Source: Exilispira sp964581895 (GTDB lineage: Bacteria > Spirochaetota > JAAYUW01). Taken from it: a stretch of DNA of 64,000 bases. Positions within the stretch are counted from its first letter, which is position 1. Each line of letters starts with the position of its first letter. The stretch spans positions 99,083 to 163,082 of the forward strand of contig CAZOPR010000005.1 of assembly GCA_964581895.1 (NCBI GenBank), given 5' to 3'. Positions 37,528-47,113 of this stretch are shown here, in pieces. The notes below the pieces were generated by a model. The model was not told the origin of the DNA. It saw only the letters and a list, made by a program, of their open reading frames with translations, and did not search any database. The position numbers and the translations under genes are program-made.

Positions 37528-37950
37528 ATGTCTAAAACAACTATTACTGAAATTATCGAAAGTGAAATTGATACAGTCCTTGCAGAAGATATTGATTTTA
37601 CCGGCGAATTAAAGTTTTCCAAGTCACTTATGATAAAAGGTAAATTCGATGGCAAAATAAATGCTGATGGTCATCTTTTTGTTGGTCCAAATGCTCATGT
37701 TAAAGCAGAAATAAAAACAGGGAAATTGACCTGCTATGGTAAGATAGATGGACCTGTTTTTGCAAAAGAAAGAGTAGAACTTTCAAAAGAATCTATCCTA
37801 AATGGTGATGTTACAACCCCAGATATAATCATAGAATCTGGTTGTAAATTCAATGGCCGCTGTATTATGGATGAAAAACAACAACATACAGCTTCATCTA
37901 CTCAACCACAATCTAATGCTCCACAAAATACAAATGTAAATAAAAAATAG
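37528..37950 (+). CDS. Bactofilin cytoskeletal protein
   Basis: 140 residues, all consistent with the DUF583/bactofilin beta-helix: GELKFSKSLMIKGKFDGKINADGHLFVG, VKAEIKTGKLTCYGKIDGPVFA, and similar turns every 17-18 residues. Short disordered tails flank the core; the C-terminus is Gln/Asn/Ser-rich. Bactofilins polymerise without nucleotide and shape cells or anchor envelope machines. A good RBS (TGGAGGAAAAA) is present. No M23 peptidase gene, often a partner, lies beside it. Confidence 0.92.
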   Translation: MSKTTITEIIESEIDTVLAEDIDFTGELKFSKSLMIKGKFDGKINADGHLFVGPNAHVKAEIKTGKLTCYGKIDGPVFAKERVELSKESILNGDVTTPDIIIESGCKFNGRCIMDEKQQHTASSTQPQSNAPQNTNVNKK

Positions 37951-38033
37951 TTTTATATTTTTCATCATTTAAAAGATTAAACCAGAATTTAACTAGTAAG
38001 CAGAAAAAATCCTTGGCACCTCTTTTTTCATAT

Positions 38034-38558
38034 TTAAAAGATTATTCCCACATTTAGTCCCAAAGACAATCCTAAAAGAAGTTGTTCTCCTATGATATAA
38101 ATGTAAGAAATTTGAGGTTCTATAAAGTATCTTTCAAATCCTTCTATTCTCCACTTATAACCAAAATCAACTTGCAATCCATAAATTAAAGAACCTTCTT
38201 TTTCAATAACCCCATATAAAATTATTCCATATAAACCAATGAAAAATTTATCATAATTAGAATTGCAAAAATAGAATCTAAAACCTTGAAGATAATAAAT
38301 AAGCCATATATCAACATCAAAAAAATTCATGTAAACTAATTTTCCAAAAGTTGAAATATTTTTATTAAAATAATATTCCCAGCCCAGTCCTATTCCAGGT
38401 CCACCAGATTCTAAAGAAAGATAGATAGGTTTTAAGTCAATAAATAAAGAAAAAACCTGTGCCTTTACATCAACTTTTAATAAGTTAAAAATAATAAAAA
38501 CAAAAATTAAAAATAAAAATGATTTTCGAAAAAAGATTATATCTTTAATTTTTTTCAT
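38034..38558 (-). CDS. Exported beta-rich protein, possible outer-membrane barrel
   Basis: 174 residues. A long signal peptide ends near KVDVKAQ (about residue 34). The remainder shows alternating hydrophobic/aromatic strands (GIGLGWEYYFNKNISTFGKL, LYGIILYGVIEKEG, QLLLGLSLGLNVGIIF) ending in an aromatic residue, like small outer-membrane barrels. No named family is recognised. It is convergent with the bactofilin gene and lone on its strand. RBS TGGAGGAAAATTT. Confidence 0.72.
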   Translation of the reverse strand: MKKIKDIIFFRKSFLFLIFVFIIFNLLKVDVKAQVFSLFIDLKPIYLSLESGGPGIGLGWEYYFNKNISTFGKLVYMNFFDVDIWLIYYLQGFRFYFCNSNYDKFFIGLYGIILYGVIEKEGSLIYGLQVDFGYKWRIEGFERYFIEPQISYIYIIGEQLLLGLSLGLNVGIIF

Positions 38559-38743
38559 AAATTTTCCTCCATAATAAATTTTACAAGATCAACCCTACAA
38601 AAACAATAAAATAAAAATAACTTTACAAAATCAATCTTATAAAATAAACTTTATAAAATTAATTATATAAAATTATTTTAACACAAAAGATAAAATTTTC
38701 AAAATCTTTATCTTTTATCTGTTTTTTTCCGATTTTTATATAT

Positions 38744-39943
38744 ATGAGAAAGAAAAAAGGCTTTTTTAATCTATTAAATAAAATAAAAAGATTTTTTAGT
38801 AAACAATTCATTCAGATCGCCCTTTTACTGATATCTTTTATCGTCTTCTTTTCCATAGTAGTTTTTATAGTTGAAGCTGGAAAAAATGAAGGGATTAAAA
38901 CATTTTTTGATTCAATTTATTATATAGTAATATCAATAACTTCAACAGGCTACGGAGATATAACTGCTAAAACAATAGCTGGAAAAATAGTTATAATGAT
39001 AGGGATTTTCTCTGGATTATTAACAATATCCTTATTTACAGGTACATTTGCTTCAATACTTGTAGATATACAACTAAGAAAACAAAGAGGAGTTGCAGGT
39101 GTGAAAAATATAAAGAACCATTTTATAATCTGTGGATGGAAAACAGATTTTGTTAGCCTACTTAAGCAGATTTTGACTATAAACTCAGAACTTGAACCAT
39201 CAGATATAGTTATGATTAACAATGAAAATCCAGAAACAATTCAAAGCATACTTTCAGAATCTGAATTTAGAGGCATAAATTATATACATGGTGATTATTT
39301 CGATGAAAATATACTAAAAAAGGCATCGATTGAAACAGCCTCTGAACTTTTGGTCCTTGCAGATGATACTGGAAGATATTCTCAAAGTGAAATTGACTCA
39401 AAAAATGTTATGACAGTTTTAATAGCAAAATCATTGAATAAAGAAATTTACACATGTGTTGAAATATATGATACAAAATTCGAAACATCACTAAGAAAAG
39501 CCTATTGTGATGAAATAATTCTATCAAAAAATACGACACATTTACTAATTTCACAAGCATCATTGAAAAAAGGATTTTCGCAGGTATTTGATGAATTAAT
39601 AAATCCTTCAAAAGGAAGCCAGCTAAGATCTGAAGCTATAAGCGATAAATTTATAGGTAAAACCTATAAGGAATTATTTGATGAATATATAAAGAAGAAC
39701 TTGCTACCAATCGGTATTATAGAAAATGCTGGAAATGTTTTTTTAAGAAAGAAAAAAGCCTTAAAGGAAGCTCAAAAGACTCCAAATATGGAAAGGCTTG
39801 TCAAAAATCTGAAAAGGATAAAAAGCTTAAGAGCTAACGACCCTTATTTCAACCCTCCATTTGACTATATCATAAAGGAAGATTCGGCAATATTATTTAT
39901 AACAAAAAATACTACAAAAGAAAACTTAAAAGAAGCAGTTTAA
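38744..39943 (+). CDS. Two-helix potassium channel with RCK/TrkA-N domain
   Basis: 399 residues. Two membrane helices (about 23-45 and 78-102) flank the pore loop with filter TSTGYGD. A cytoplasmic Rossmann-type RCK domain starts at HFIICGWKTDFVSLLKQIL (about 124) and includes YIHGDYFDENILKKASIETASELLVLADD; a TrkA-C-like region follows (about 285-395). The nucleotide-binding turn is not the usual GxGxxG. It would form a tetrameric, ligand-gated K+ channel of the inner membrane. No Shine-Dalgarno is visible upstream. The next gene, a cyclic-nucleotide-binding protein, starts 15 bases after the stop. Confidence 0.9.
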   Translation: MRKKKGFFNLLNKIKRFFSKQFIQIALLLISFIVFFSIVVFIVEAGKNEGIKTFFDSIYYIVISITSTGYGDITAKTIAGKIVIMIGIFSGLLTISLFTGTFASILVDIQLRKQRGVAGVKNIKNHFIICGWKTDFVSLLKQILTINSELEPSDIVMINNENPETIQSILSESEFRGINYIHGDYFDENILKKASIETASELLVLADDTGRYSQSEIDSKNVMTVLIAKSLNKEIYTCVEIYDTKFETSLRKAYCDEIILSKNTTHLLISQASLKKGFSQVFDELINPSKGSQLRSEAISDKFIGKTYKELFDEYIKKNLLPIGIIENAGNVFLRKKKALKEAQKTPNMERLVKNLKRIKSLRANDPYFNPPFDYIIKEDSAILFITKNTTKENLKEAV

Positions 39944-39958
39944 TTATGGGTGGGAAAG

Positions 39959-40468
39959 ATGAAAAAAATTGAAATCTCGATAGAAGAAAAGAAAGAGAAA
40001 CTTTCAAAAGTAATTCTTTTTCAAAACTTAAACCTTGAAGAACTTGAATTAATCGCCGAAGCAACTTATGCATTACAGTTTTCAAAAGATGAAATAATTA
40101 TTAAAGAAGGAGAAATAGGTGATTGTCTTTACATCCTTCATAACGGAACAGTAAAAGTATTAAAGGAAACCTTTGCAAAAGAGCAATATGCTGTTGCCCA
40201 AATAGATGCTGAAGGAAATGCCTTTTTTGGAGAGATGGCACTTATAGATAAAGATGCAAGAACAGCAACAATTAAAGCAGTTTCTGATGTCGTTACCCTT
40301 GTTCTTGAATCTTCGAGTTTTGAAAATCTTGCAAACAATAATTTTAGAATAGGATATCTTATCTTAAAGGCAGTAGCAAAAAAACTTACTGAAAGATTAA
40401 AATCGGCAAATAGTGATATAGCAACTTTATTTGGTGCATTAGAAGAAGAGATAGAACAGGAAGGATAA
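39959..40468 (+). CDS. Stand-alone cyclic-nucleotide-binding-domain protein
   Basis: An in-frame GTG at 39950 exists, but GGGTGGGA precedes the ATG at 39959, which I prefer (169 residues). A single cNMP-binding domain (about 15-140): FSKDEIIIKEGEIGDCLYILHNGTVKV and the phosphate-binding cassette FFGEMALIDKDARTATIKA, with Glu and Arg in place. No DNA-binding domain follows, only a helical tail. With the channel gene just upstream, a separate regulatory subunit for that channel is plausible; that is inference from position. Confidence 0.87.
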   Translation: MKKIEISIEEKKEKLSKVILFQNLNLEELELIAEATYALQFSKDEIIIKEGEIGDCLYILHNGTVKVLKETFAKEQYAVAQIDAEGNAFFGEMALIDKDARTATIKAVSDVVTLVLESSSFENLANNNFRIGYLILKAVAKKLTERLKSANSDIATLFGALEEEIEQEG

Positions 40469-40486
40469 AAAAACAAAGTAAAAATA

Positions 40487-41104
40487 TCAAATTTCACAAT
40501 AATGATAAAGATTGTATCTTTCTTTTCCTAAAGTTGTAGATTCTTCATGACCTGGATATATCCTAGTTTCAGAAGGATATTGAAGTAACTTTCTTAAAGA
40601 AGAAATCATTTTTTTTGAATCTGCTCCAGGAAGGTCTGTTCTTCCGATTCCATCTGCAAAGACTGTATCTCCAGAAAACATTACTTTCTCTTTTTCAAAA
40701 TAAACAACTATTGAACCAGGTGTATGCCCCGGAGTATGGATTAGTTTAACACCAGAAAATAATTCATATTCCTCACCATCAAAAAAGTTAGCATCTTCTA
40801 TTTTTTCAAAATCAAAACCTATAAAACCAGCTCCATTTATCATAGGATCATTTAAAGATTCATAATCATTTTTATGAATAATAGTTTTAACACCTTCCTG
40901 AATTACCTTTTTTATAGAGTGATACCCAAGTATATGGTCTATGTGATAATGTGTTAGTATTATATAGTCTATCTTTTTACCAGTTAAAAAACTTAAAAGT
41001 TCTTCATCTTCAAATCCAGGATCTATTAAAATAGAAATGTTGTCTATAAAAACATAATAGCAATTTGTATTAAGTGGGCCAACTATAAATCTTTTAATTT
41101 CCAT
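40487..41104 (-). CDS. Metallo-beta-lactamase-fold hydrolase, glyoxalase II-like
   Basis: The frame is open from 41128, but AGGAG with 8-base spacing precedes the ATG at 41104 (205 residues), where MEIKRFIVGPLNTNCYYVF begins as in the family. LTHYHIDHILGYHSI (HxHxDH), HTPGHTPGSIVV, SGDTVFADGIGRTDLPG and the last ligand in YPGHEEST provide two metal sites. It is a small hydroxyacylglutathione-hydrolase-like thioesterase; a glutathione substrate is not implied. Its start region lies just beyond the end of the glycosyltransferase gene, so the two are cotranscribed. Confidence 0.88.
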   Translation of the reverse strand: MEIKRFIVGPLNTNCYYVFIDNISILIDPGFEDEELLSFLTGKKIDYIILTHYHIDHILGYHSIKKVIQEGVKTIIHKNDYESLNDPMINGAGFIGFDFEKIEDANFFDGEEYELFSGVKLIHTPGHTPGSIVVYFEKEKVMFSGDTVFADGIGRTDLPGADSKKMISSLRKLLQYPSETRIYPGHEESTTLGKERYNLYHYCEI

Positions 41105-41114
41105 CAAAAAGCTC

Positions 41115-42887
41115 CTATAAAAATTCAAAAATCTCTTTTAATCTTGCTTCCCAGCTAAAATAAGTAGTTTTAGATGAAAGATTTTCAAGCACTTCTTTTC
41201 TTTTATCATCTGTTTTAGGTAGTAGATTGAATATTTCCTCACAATATAAACTAAATAACTTATCCTCAATTATTTTTCTTGTTTCATAGCTTATATTCTT
41301 AAAACTATTAATTTTATCACTAGAACTAAATAATTTCTGAACTTCTTCTGTTTTTAAGTTCTCTATAGAAGAAAAATCTATTATATGATAGATATTGAAC
41401 TTTTCATCTTTGAAGATATTATCAAAAAGATATGAAGAACCACAAGCTCTTGAAAGTAAAGAAAATCCGCCATAAGGTATAGTTTCTATTTGTGAAATAC
41501 CGAAAGGCTCATAGATAGAATATCCAAGTTCAGCATCTGAAGCTATTCTTAAATCAACAAGGTTTGTTCCAATAGGAACTCTATCTCCACAGGTTCTTGT
41601 ATCAAATCCAAATTGATTAATAAATAAAGCTTTGATTGACTTTGATTTGGCATTGAAGATCTGAATTAAATCATAAATTTCCTCTTCATAACCAACACAA
41701 TCTGGCCAACCTTTTTTATGAAGTGCAGGCCAACCATATTCTTTTTCCATTCTATGAATATCGCCAGAACCTCTTCCTGTTCCAATAAGTGTGGAAATCA
41801 AAATATATGCACCTTTTAATCCATAGGAAGAAAAAATTTCATCCATTTTTTCTAAAAGAGCAAAATCTCTCCATATCCCTTTTGATAAAACCAATCTTGT
41901 AACATGAGTAAATAATATATTAAACTTAAAATTAAAAATGGATTCGATGTAGCTTTTCAATTTTTCCCTGCTTTCTTCTTTTTTTTGCCAGTTGATACTT
42001 TGAAAAGATATCCCATTAAAAACAATCTTGACCTTTTCTTTTTGAACCTGTGGATTTAAAAATTGATACTCCTTTGCAACTAGATTTGAAACTGCAAATA
42101 TATAGTCAAAAATAACAGTTCTTTTAACTAATTGAGTTCTATAGTTTTCAAGAATTTCAGGGAAAATAGATTCCATAGATAGATAATTCTTTTCTGATTC
42201 TTTTAATATATTATAAAATGATATATCATGACCTTTATAATTTTCTACAATACTTCTTGCTGGCGAAACTTCATGAGCCCAGAATACTGTTTTATGATTT
42301 TTTAACCCTAAATTTTGACTTTCAGAAATAACCTTTAATCCACAAGATATCCCCATATATTCATGTGAAAAATGATAAAAATCATATGATTGTCCATATA
42401 ATGCATTTATTAAATCAAAATAGCAAACAGCAATTCTTAAATATTGCTCATAATCCCAATCTGTATACCTATCTGATTGAATCCCATATTTTTCCCATAA
42501 AATATATTTAAAAATATCTATTTGAGCCTGTTTCATATTTTGAATATTTACAAGTAATACTTCAACCTCATTTATTTTATTTATATTATACTCGCTTGCA
42601 AGCGTTCTTGTTCCATAAATTATATCTATTGAATATTTTTCTATTATAGGTTTAAATTTAATATGATACGCTGCTTTATCATAAGAATCCTGATTTGAAT
42701 ATAATACCTGACCTCCTCTTCCAAGTTTGGAAAAAACATCTGCTGTTGAAGAGAATGCTGGTCCATATAAAAGAGTTTTACCAAAAAATTGTTTATAGTT
42801 ATCAGCTGTGCAAACTCCATTTATAACTGAACCAATACCACCAATTTTTTGAACAGCTTCATGAGTAATATGAATAGCTATTCTCAT
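41115..42887 (-). CDS. Glycogen/starch synthase-like glycosyltransferase
   Basis: 590 residues, GT-B fold. The N-terminus has HITHEAVQKIGGIGSVINGV, resembling the K-x-G-G substrate loop of glycogen synthases, and SHEYMGISCGL, VFWAHEVSP follow. The C-terminal half has LFTHVTRLVLSKGIWRDFALL and the donor-site segment YSIYEPFGISQIETIPYGGFS (E-x7-E pattern). It is longer than GlgA (about 480) with extra helical segments, and could be a divergent alpha-glucan synthase or another retaining transferase. No branching enzyme or ADP-glucose gene is nearby. Confidence 0.78.
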   Translation of the reverse strand: MRIAIHITHEAVQKIGGIGSVINGVCTADNYKQFFGKTLLYGPAFSSTADVFSKLGRGGQVLYSNQDSYDKAAYHIKFKPIIEKYSIDIIYGTRTLASEYNINKINEVEVLLVNIQNMKQAQIDIFKYILWEKYGIQSDRYTDWDYEQYLRIAVCYFDLINALYGQSYDFYHFSHEYMGISCGLKVISESQNLGLKNHKTVFWAHEVSPARSIVENYKGHDISFYNILKESEKNYLSMESIFPEILENYRTQLVKRTVIFDYIFAVSNLVAKEYQFLNPQVQKEKVKIVFNGISFQSINWQKKEESREKLKSYIESIFNFKFNILFTHVTRLVLSKGIWRDFALLEKMDEIFSSYGLKGAYILISTLIGTGRGSGDIHRMEKEYGWPALHKKGWPDCVGYEEEIYDLIQIFNAKSKSIKALFINQFGFDTRTCGDRVPIGTNLVDLRIASDAELGYSIYEPFGISQIETIPYGGFSLLSRACGSSYLFDNIFKDEKFNIYHIIDFSSIENLKTEEVQKLFSSSDKINSFKNISYETRKIIEDKLFSLYCEEIFNLLPKTDDKRKEVLENLSSKTTYFSWEARLKEIFEFL

Positions 42888-43127
42888 AAATCCCCCAATA
42901 TCTTAATTTCATTTTAATTGTATTTTATGAAAATTTCAAATTTAATATTTATTTAAAATTTTCTTATTTATTTTATTTGAAATTTTAAATTTTTATTTTA
43001 TCTTAATAGAAATAAGAAAAGATAAAATTATTATTAAGACTTCATAATTGAAACTATTTCATAATGTAAACTTTATATAAGAACAAAAATATAAAAACAA
43101 AAAGCCACTAAAAATATGGAGGGGCAG

Positions 43128-43526
43128 ATGAAAAGCATTCTTATTATTGATGATAGTGAAGATTTACTAAATTTATTAAAATATGCCTTTGAAGCAAAAT
43201 ACAAAGTATTTACCTGCCCTAGTGGAAGAAAGGGTTTATATTCATTATTAAACAATAATCCTGACATTATTCTTTTAGATATAATGATGCAGGGTTTAAA
43301 TGGTTTCGATGTCTTGAAACTTTTAAGAACAGACCAATATACAAAAAATAAACCTATTTTTATTATTTCTGCTCTTGTGGAAGATTCGGTAATCGAAAGA
43401 TGCAAAGATATGGGTGCAAATGGTTTTATTAAAAAGCCATTTCAGATTCAAAAACTTAGAGAATTTATTGATAATTATCTTGAAAGTGGTTCTGTTATCA
43501 AAACATTTCAAGTACTTGAATCTTGA
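43128..43526 (+). CDS. Single-domain response regulator
   Basis: TATGGAGGGGCAG gives a very strong ribosome binding site for the ATG at 43128; a further upstream ATG (43116) is part of it. 132 residues with only the CheY-like receiver: IIDDSED acidic pair, phospho-Asp in IILLDIMMQGLNG (about 51), Ser/Thr in IFIISALVED, Lys in FIKKPFQ. No output domain. It could relay a signal from the hybrid kinase or act in chemotaxis. Its last 19 bases overlap the end of mfd on the other strand. Confidence 0.92.
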   Translation: MKSILIIDDSEDLLNLLKYAFEAKYKVFTCPSGRKGLYSLLNNNPDIILLDIMMQGLNGFDVLKLLRTDQYTKNKPIFIISALVEDSVIERCKDMGANGFIKKPFQIQKLREFIDNYLESGSVIKTFQVLES

Positions 43527-46500
43527 AACACTTTATTTATAAATTCAACTAAATAATCATACTTATTTTCAGTTGGTGAGAATTCTTTTATTATATCTAT
43601 CCTATCATTTATCTGTTGATTAAAAGATGCTTCATTTTTTTGCACAAAGCTTAAAAAATTATCTATATTTATTTTTGCCTCATTGAAAAATATAGAAATA
43701 TTATCCTTAAATTCTAAGATTCTGACTATTCCTTTTTTTTGAGCAAGTATTCTAATATCTGTTATTAATAAAAGATTTAAAAGTTCTATTGGAGCATTTT
43801 CTATAATACTTTTATATCTATTTTTAAATTGCATTATCTCTTCGGAAGAATCACAACCAAGAAGTTGCTCATAAAAATTTATCTTTTCCTGCTTTGAAAG
43901 GCCCAAAAAATCGGGGATTGAAGTTTTTAGTTGAAGTTCTATCTCTGCTTTTATCTTCTTTTTTTTATCTTTTTTTTCTAACTTTGTAATCGCTTCATCA
44001 AGAAGTTTCTCATATAGATAGTAACCTACAGACATTATAAAACCAGATTGTTCTTTCCCTAAGATATTTCCTGCACCTCTTAGTTCAAGATCCTTAAGAG
44101 CGACTTTATAACCACTGCCAAGTTCTGCATAATCAGCAATTACCTGAAGTCTTTTCAATGCAATTTCAGTAAGGAAATTTTCTTCTGGATATAAAAGATA
44201 TGCATAAGCCTTTCTACTTCTTCTCCCTACTCTACCTTTAAGCTGATATAAGTTAGATAAACCAAATAGATGAGCATTATCTATTATAATAGTATTAACA
44301 TCTGGGATATCAATCCCAGATTCTATAATTGATGTTGAAACCAAAATCTTAGCATCTTTTTTAATAAATTTGTTAATATTTGCTTCAAGTTCATGTTCTG
44401 ACATCTGCCCATGAGCATAAACTATAGGTATTGAACCTTTGAATATTTTATTAAGGTAAACAACCACATTTATTATTGTTTTAACCCTATTATGAACATA
44501 AAAAACCTGTCCCCCCCTTTCTATTTCCTTTTCTATTGCCCTTTTTACAACAAGATCATTAAAAGGTTCAACAAATACTTCGACAGGGACTCTTTGTTCA
44601 GGGGCAGTATTTATTATAGATAAAGGTCGTATTCGCGATAAAGCCATATGAAGTGTTCTTGGAATAGGGGTTGCTGAAAGAGATAGCACATCTATATCTG
44701 ATTTTAATTTTATAAATTTATCCTTATGCTCAACACCAAATTTATGTTCCTCGTCTATTATCAAAAGACCCAATTTTTTAAATTTTACATCACCTGATAG
44801 AAGTCTATGGGTACCAATTAAAATATCGATCTGCCCATTTTCGGTTTTTTGACAATAATCTTTCTGAATTTTATTATCTACCAATCTGGAAAGTATACCG
44901 ATTTTCAAGCCAAAAGGTTTTAGCCTTTTTGAAAATGTCTCAAAATGCTGATCTGCAAGTATGGTTGTAGGACATATAAGTGCAACCTGATAACCATTTA
45001 AAACGGCTCTATATGCAGCTCTCAACGCAACTTCTGTTTTTCCAAAACCTACATCACCACATATTAATCTATCCATAGGATAGCTTTGTTCCATATCAAA
45101 TAGAACATCATCTATTGCTCGCATTTGATCGTAAGTCTCTTTATATTCAAAACTATTTGCAAGAGCATTTTCTAACTCCAAAAAAGGCTGAAAAGATATG
45201 CCTTTTTGCTCCTTTCTTTTTTGATATAAAAGTAAAAGCTGACTTGCATATTCCATTATCTCACTTTTGGTCTTAGATAATGTTTTTTTCCAGGTTTTAG
45301 AAGTGATATTATCAAGTTCTGGTTTTACTTTCCCAAATGATATATATTTTTGAACAAGTCCAATATTTTCTATAGGTAGATAAATTTTTTCACTATTTTT
45401 ATATCTTATCTCAAGATAATCTTTTTCCTGATTCAATATGGTTATTCTTTTTATCCCTTCATATACACCGATCCCATGATTTATATGTACAAGATAATCA
45501 CCAGGTTTTATATCTAAAGCAGATTCTACAAATTCTACCTGAAATGATTTAGCTGCTTTGCTTCTAACTTTATACTCTATCAATTCTTCACTATTGTAGT
45601 AATACTCATTTTTATCTTCAATATAAAATCCTTCGATTAGTTCATCTTCAATATAATTTGCCTTTAATTCTTTGAATAATATAGATAGTCTTTTTTTCTC
45701 CTCAGAATTTACAACAAAAAATAGTCTTGCTCCTTCCAAAATTCTGTAATTAAAAATTATTCTAAATTCTTCAAATTTATTTTGATAAGGTTCCACCTTT
45801 AAGATATTCAAATTTATTACCTGTGCATCATTTGAAATGTTTTTCTCTTTTCTTTCAATATTTTGAGTATAACAAACAAAATGTTTAAAGTACCTTAAAT
45901 ATCTTTGATATTCGCTTTTATTTAAGAAAATCTGACTGGGGGAACTTAAACCTTTAAGTTCAATATTTTTAAAAGCATTTTCACTTTTTCTATATTCACT
46001 CTCAATTTCATTTTCAATCTTCTCATTATCAAATATACCAATAATACTATCTTTGTTAAGATGAGTAAATAAGTAGTGTTTCGATGGTTGAAGATTAGGA
46101 AAAGCCCATAAAATAGAGTAAAGCTGATCATTTTGAAGATCATGTACAAAAGAGCCAGCATCAATATCAAGACCATTTTTTTCAAAAAACTTTTCTACAA
46201 ATTTATCTTTAGCAAAACTATCTATAAAAAATTCTTTAATTGGAAGTATCTCTATCTGTTTTAAATTATTTAATATTCTAAATGAATCAGGTTCAATATA
46301 ACAGATTTTTTCAATTTCATTATCATCATTAAAAATAATTCTAACTGGTTCTTCAGATGGGGAATAATAACAATCTATTACCTCCCCTTTCCAGGTAAAT
46401 GTTCCAAAATTAAAAAGTTGCTCCACCCTTTCAAAACCAGAATCAATAAGAGATTCGACTAACTTTTCAGGGTCAATTTTTTCATGAAAATTTAGTATTA

Positions 46501-46924
46501 TTTTCCTTTTAACAAGTTCATCAACGCTTATGGTCGGATACATTAAGGCAAGGGGGGATGAAAGTACTATCCCTTTTTTAAATCTTAATGTATCTACTGC
46601 ATCTATTCTATAAAAGGAGTCTTTTTTTTCTGAAGGGTTACATTCATAGAAAAATAGATTGTAAGGAGGAAATATTGAAATTTTTTTCTTTAAATCTTTG
46701 AATTCTTCTTTCAAAAAAGAGTAGAACCTATCTACCATATTTTCATCTGGAAGTATTATTAATAAAGACTCGTCCAGCCTTTTAACTATATAAATCAATA
46801 AACTATAAAAAGCCGAAGTTGAGACCTTAGAAAAGATAATATTTCTAACTTTTTTAGAAACAAATTTTGTTATTTCATCTTTTTCATCATAAATTTTTGA
46901 AAAAATTTCATATATCTTATGCAC
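43508..46924 (-). CDS. mfd: Transcription-repair coupling factor Mfd
   Basis: 1138 residues, near the usual size. UvrB-homology region first, then the RNA-polymerase-interacting domain (GDYLVHINHGIGVYEGIKRI, about 480-500), then the SF2 motor: Walker A CGDVGFGKTEVALRAAY (about 625), DEEH box (about 723), SATPIPRTLHMALS, ISTSI/ESGIDIPDVNT, and QLKGRVGRR. TRG and C-terminal D7-like regions follow. Removes stalled polymerase and recruits UvrA. A seven-C run on the plus strand (44511-44517) lies inside the motor region. Confidence 0.96.
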   Translation of the reverse strand: MHKIYEIFSKIYDEKDEITKFVSKKVRNIIFSKVSTSAFYSLLIYIVKRLDESLLIILPDENMVDRFYSFLKEEFKDLKKKISIFPPYNLFFYECNPSEKKDSFYRIDAVDTLRFKKGIVLSSPLALMYPTISVDELVKRKIILNFHEKIDPEKLVESLIDSGFERVEQLFNFGTFTWKGEVIDCYYSPSEEPVRIIFNDDNEIEKICYIEPDSFRILNNLKQIEILPIKEFFIDSFAKDKFVEKFFEKNGLDIDAGSFVHDLQNDQLYSILWAFPNLQPSKHYLFTHLNKDSIIGIFDNEKIENEIESEYRKSENAFKNIELKGLSSPSQIFLNKSEYQRYLRYFKHFVCYTQNIERKEKNISNDAQVINLNILKVEPYQNKFEEFRIIFNYRILEGARLFFVVNSEEKKRLSILFKELKANYIEDELIEGFYIEDKNEYYYNSEELIEYKVRSKAAKSFQVEFVESALDIKPGDYLVHINHGIGVYEGIKRITILNQEKDYLEIRYKNSEKIYLPIENIGLVQKYISFGKVKPELDNITSKTWKKTLSKTKSEIMEYASQLLLLYQKRKEQKGISFQPFLELENALANSFEYKETYDQMRAIDDVLFDMEQSYPMDRLICGDVGFGKTEVALRAAYRAVLNGYQVALICPTTILADQHFETFSKRLKPFGLKIGILSRLVDNKIQKDYCQKTENGQIDILIGTHRLLSGDVKFKKLGLLIIDEEHKFGVEHKDKFIKLKSDIDVLSLSATPIPRTLHMALSRIRPLSIINTAPEQRVPVEVFVEPFNDLVVKRAIEKEIERGGQVFYVHNRVKTIINVVVYLNKIFKGSIPIVYAHGQMSEHELEANINKFIKKDAKILVSTSIIESGIDIPDVNTIIIDNAHLFGLSNLYQLKGRVGRRSRKAYAYLLYPEENFLTEIALKRLQVIADYAELGSGYKVALKDLELRGAGNILGKEQSGFIMSVGYYLYEKLLDEAITKLEKKDKKKKIKAEIELQLKTSIPDFLGLSKQEKINFYEQLLGCDSSEEIMQFKNRYKSIIENAPIELLNLLLITDIRILAQKKGIVRILEFKDNISIFFNEAKINIDNFLSFVQKNEASFNQQINDRIDIIKEFSPTENKYDYLVEFINKVFQDSST

Positions 46925-47113
46925 AATCTTCCCTTTGATTTTTTATACTAATAATAATAAAATCGTTTTACAACAAACAATAAATAATATACAAAATATA
47001 ATAAAAAATATAATATAAAATTAAGATTTAAGATTTACCTTTTATCGAAACTAAAGAAAAATATAAAAGATTTTTCTAAAGAAAAAAATAACAAAGATTT
47101 TAAAAGTTACAAA

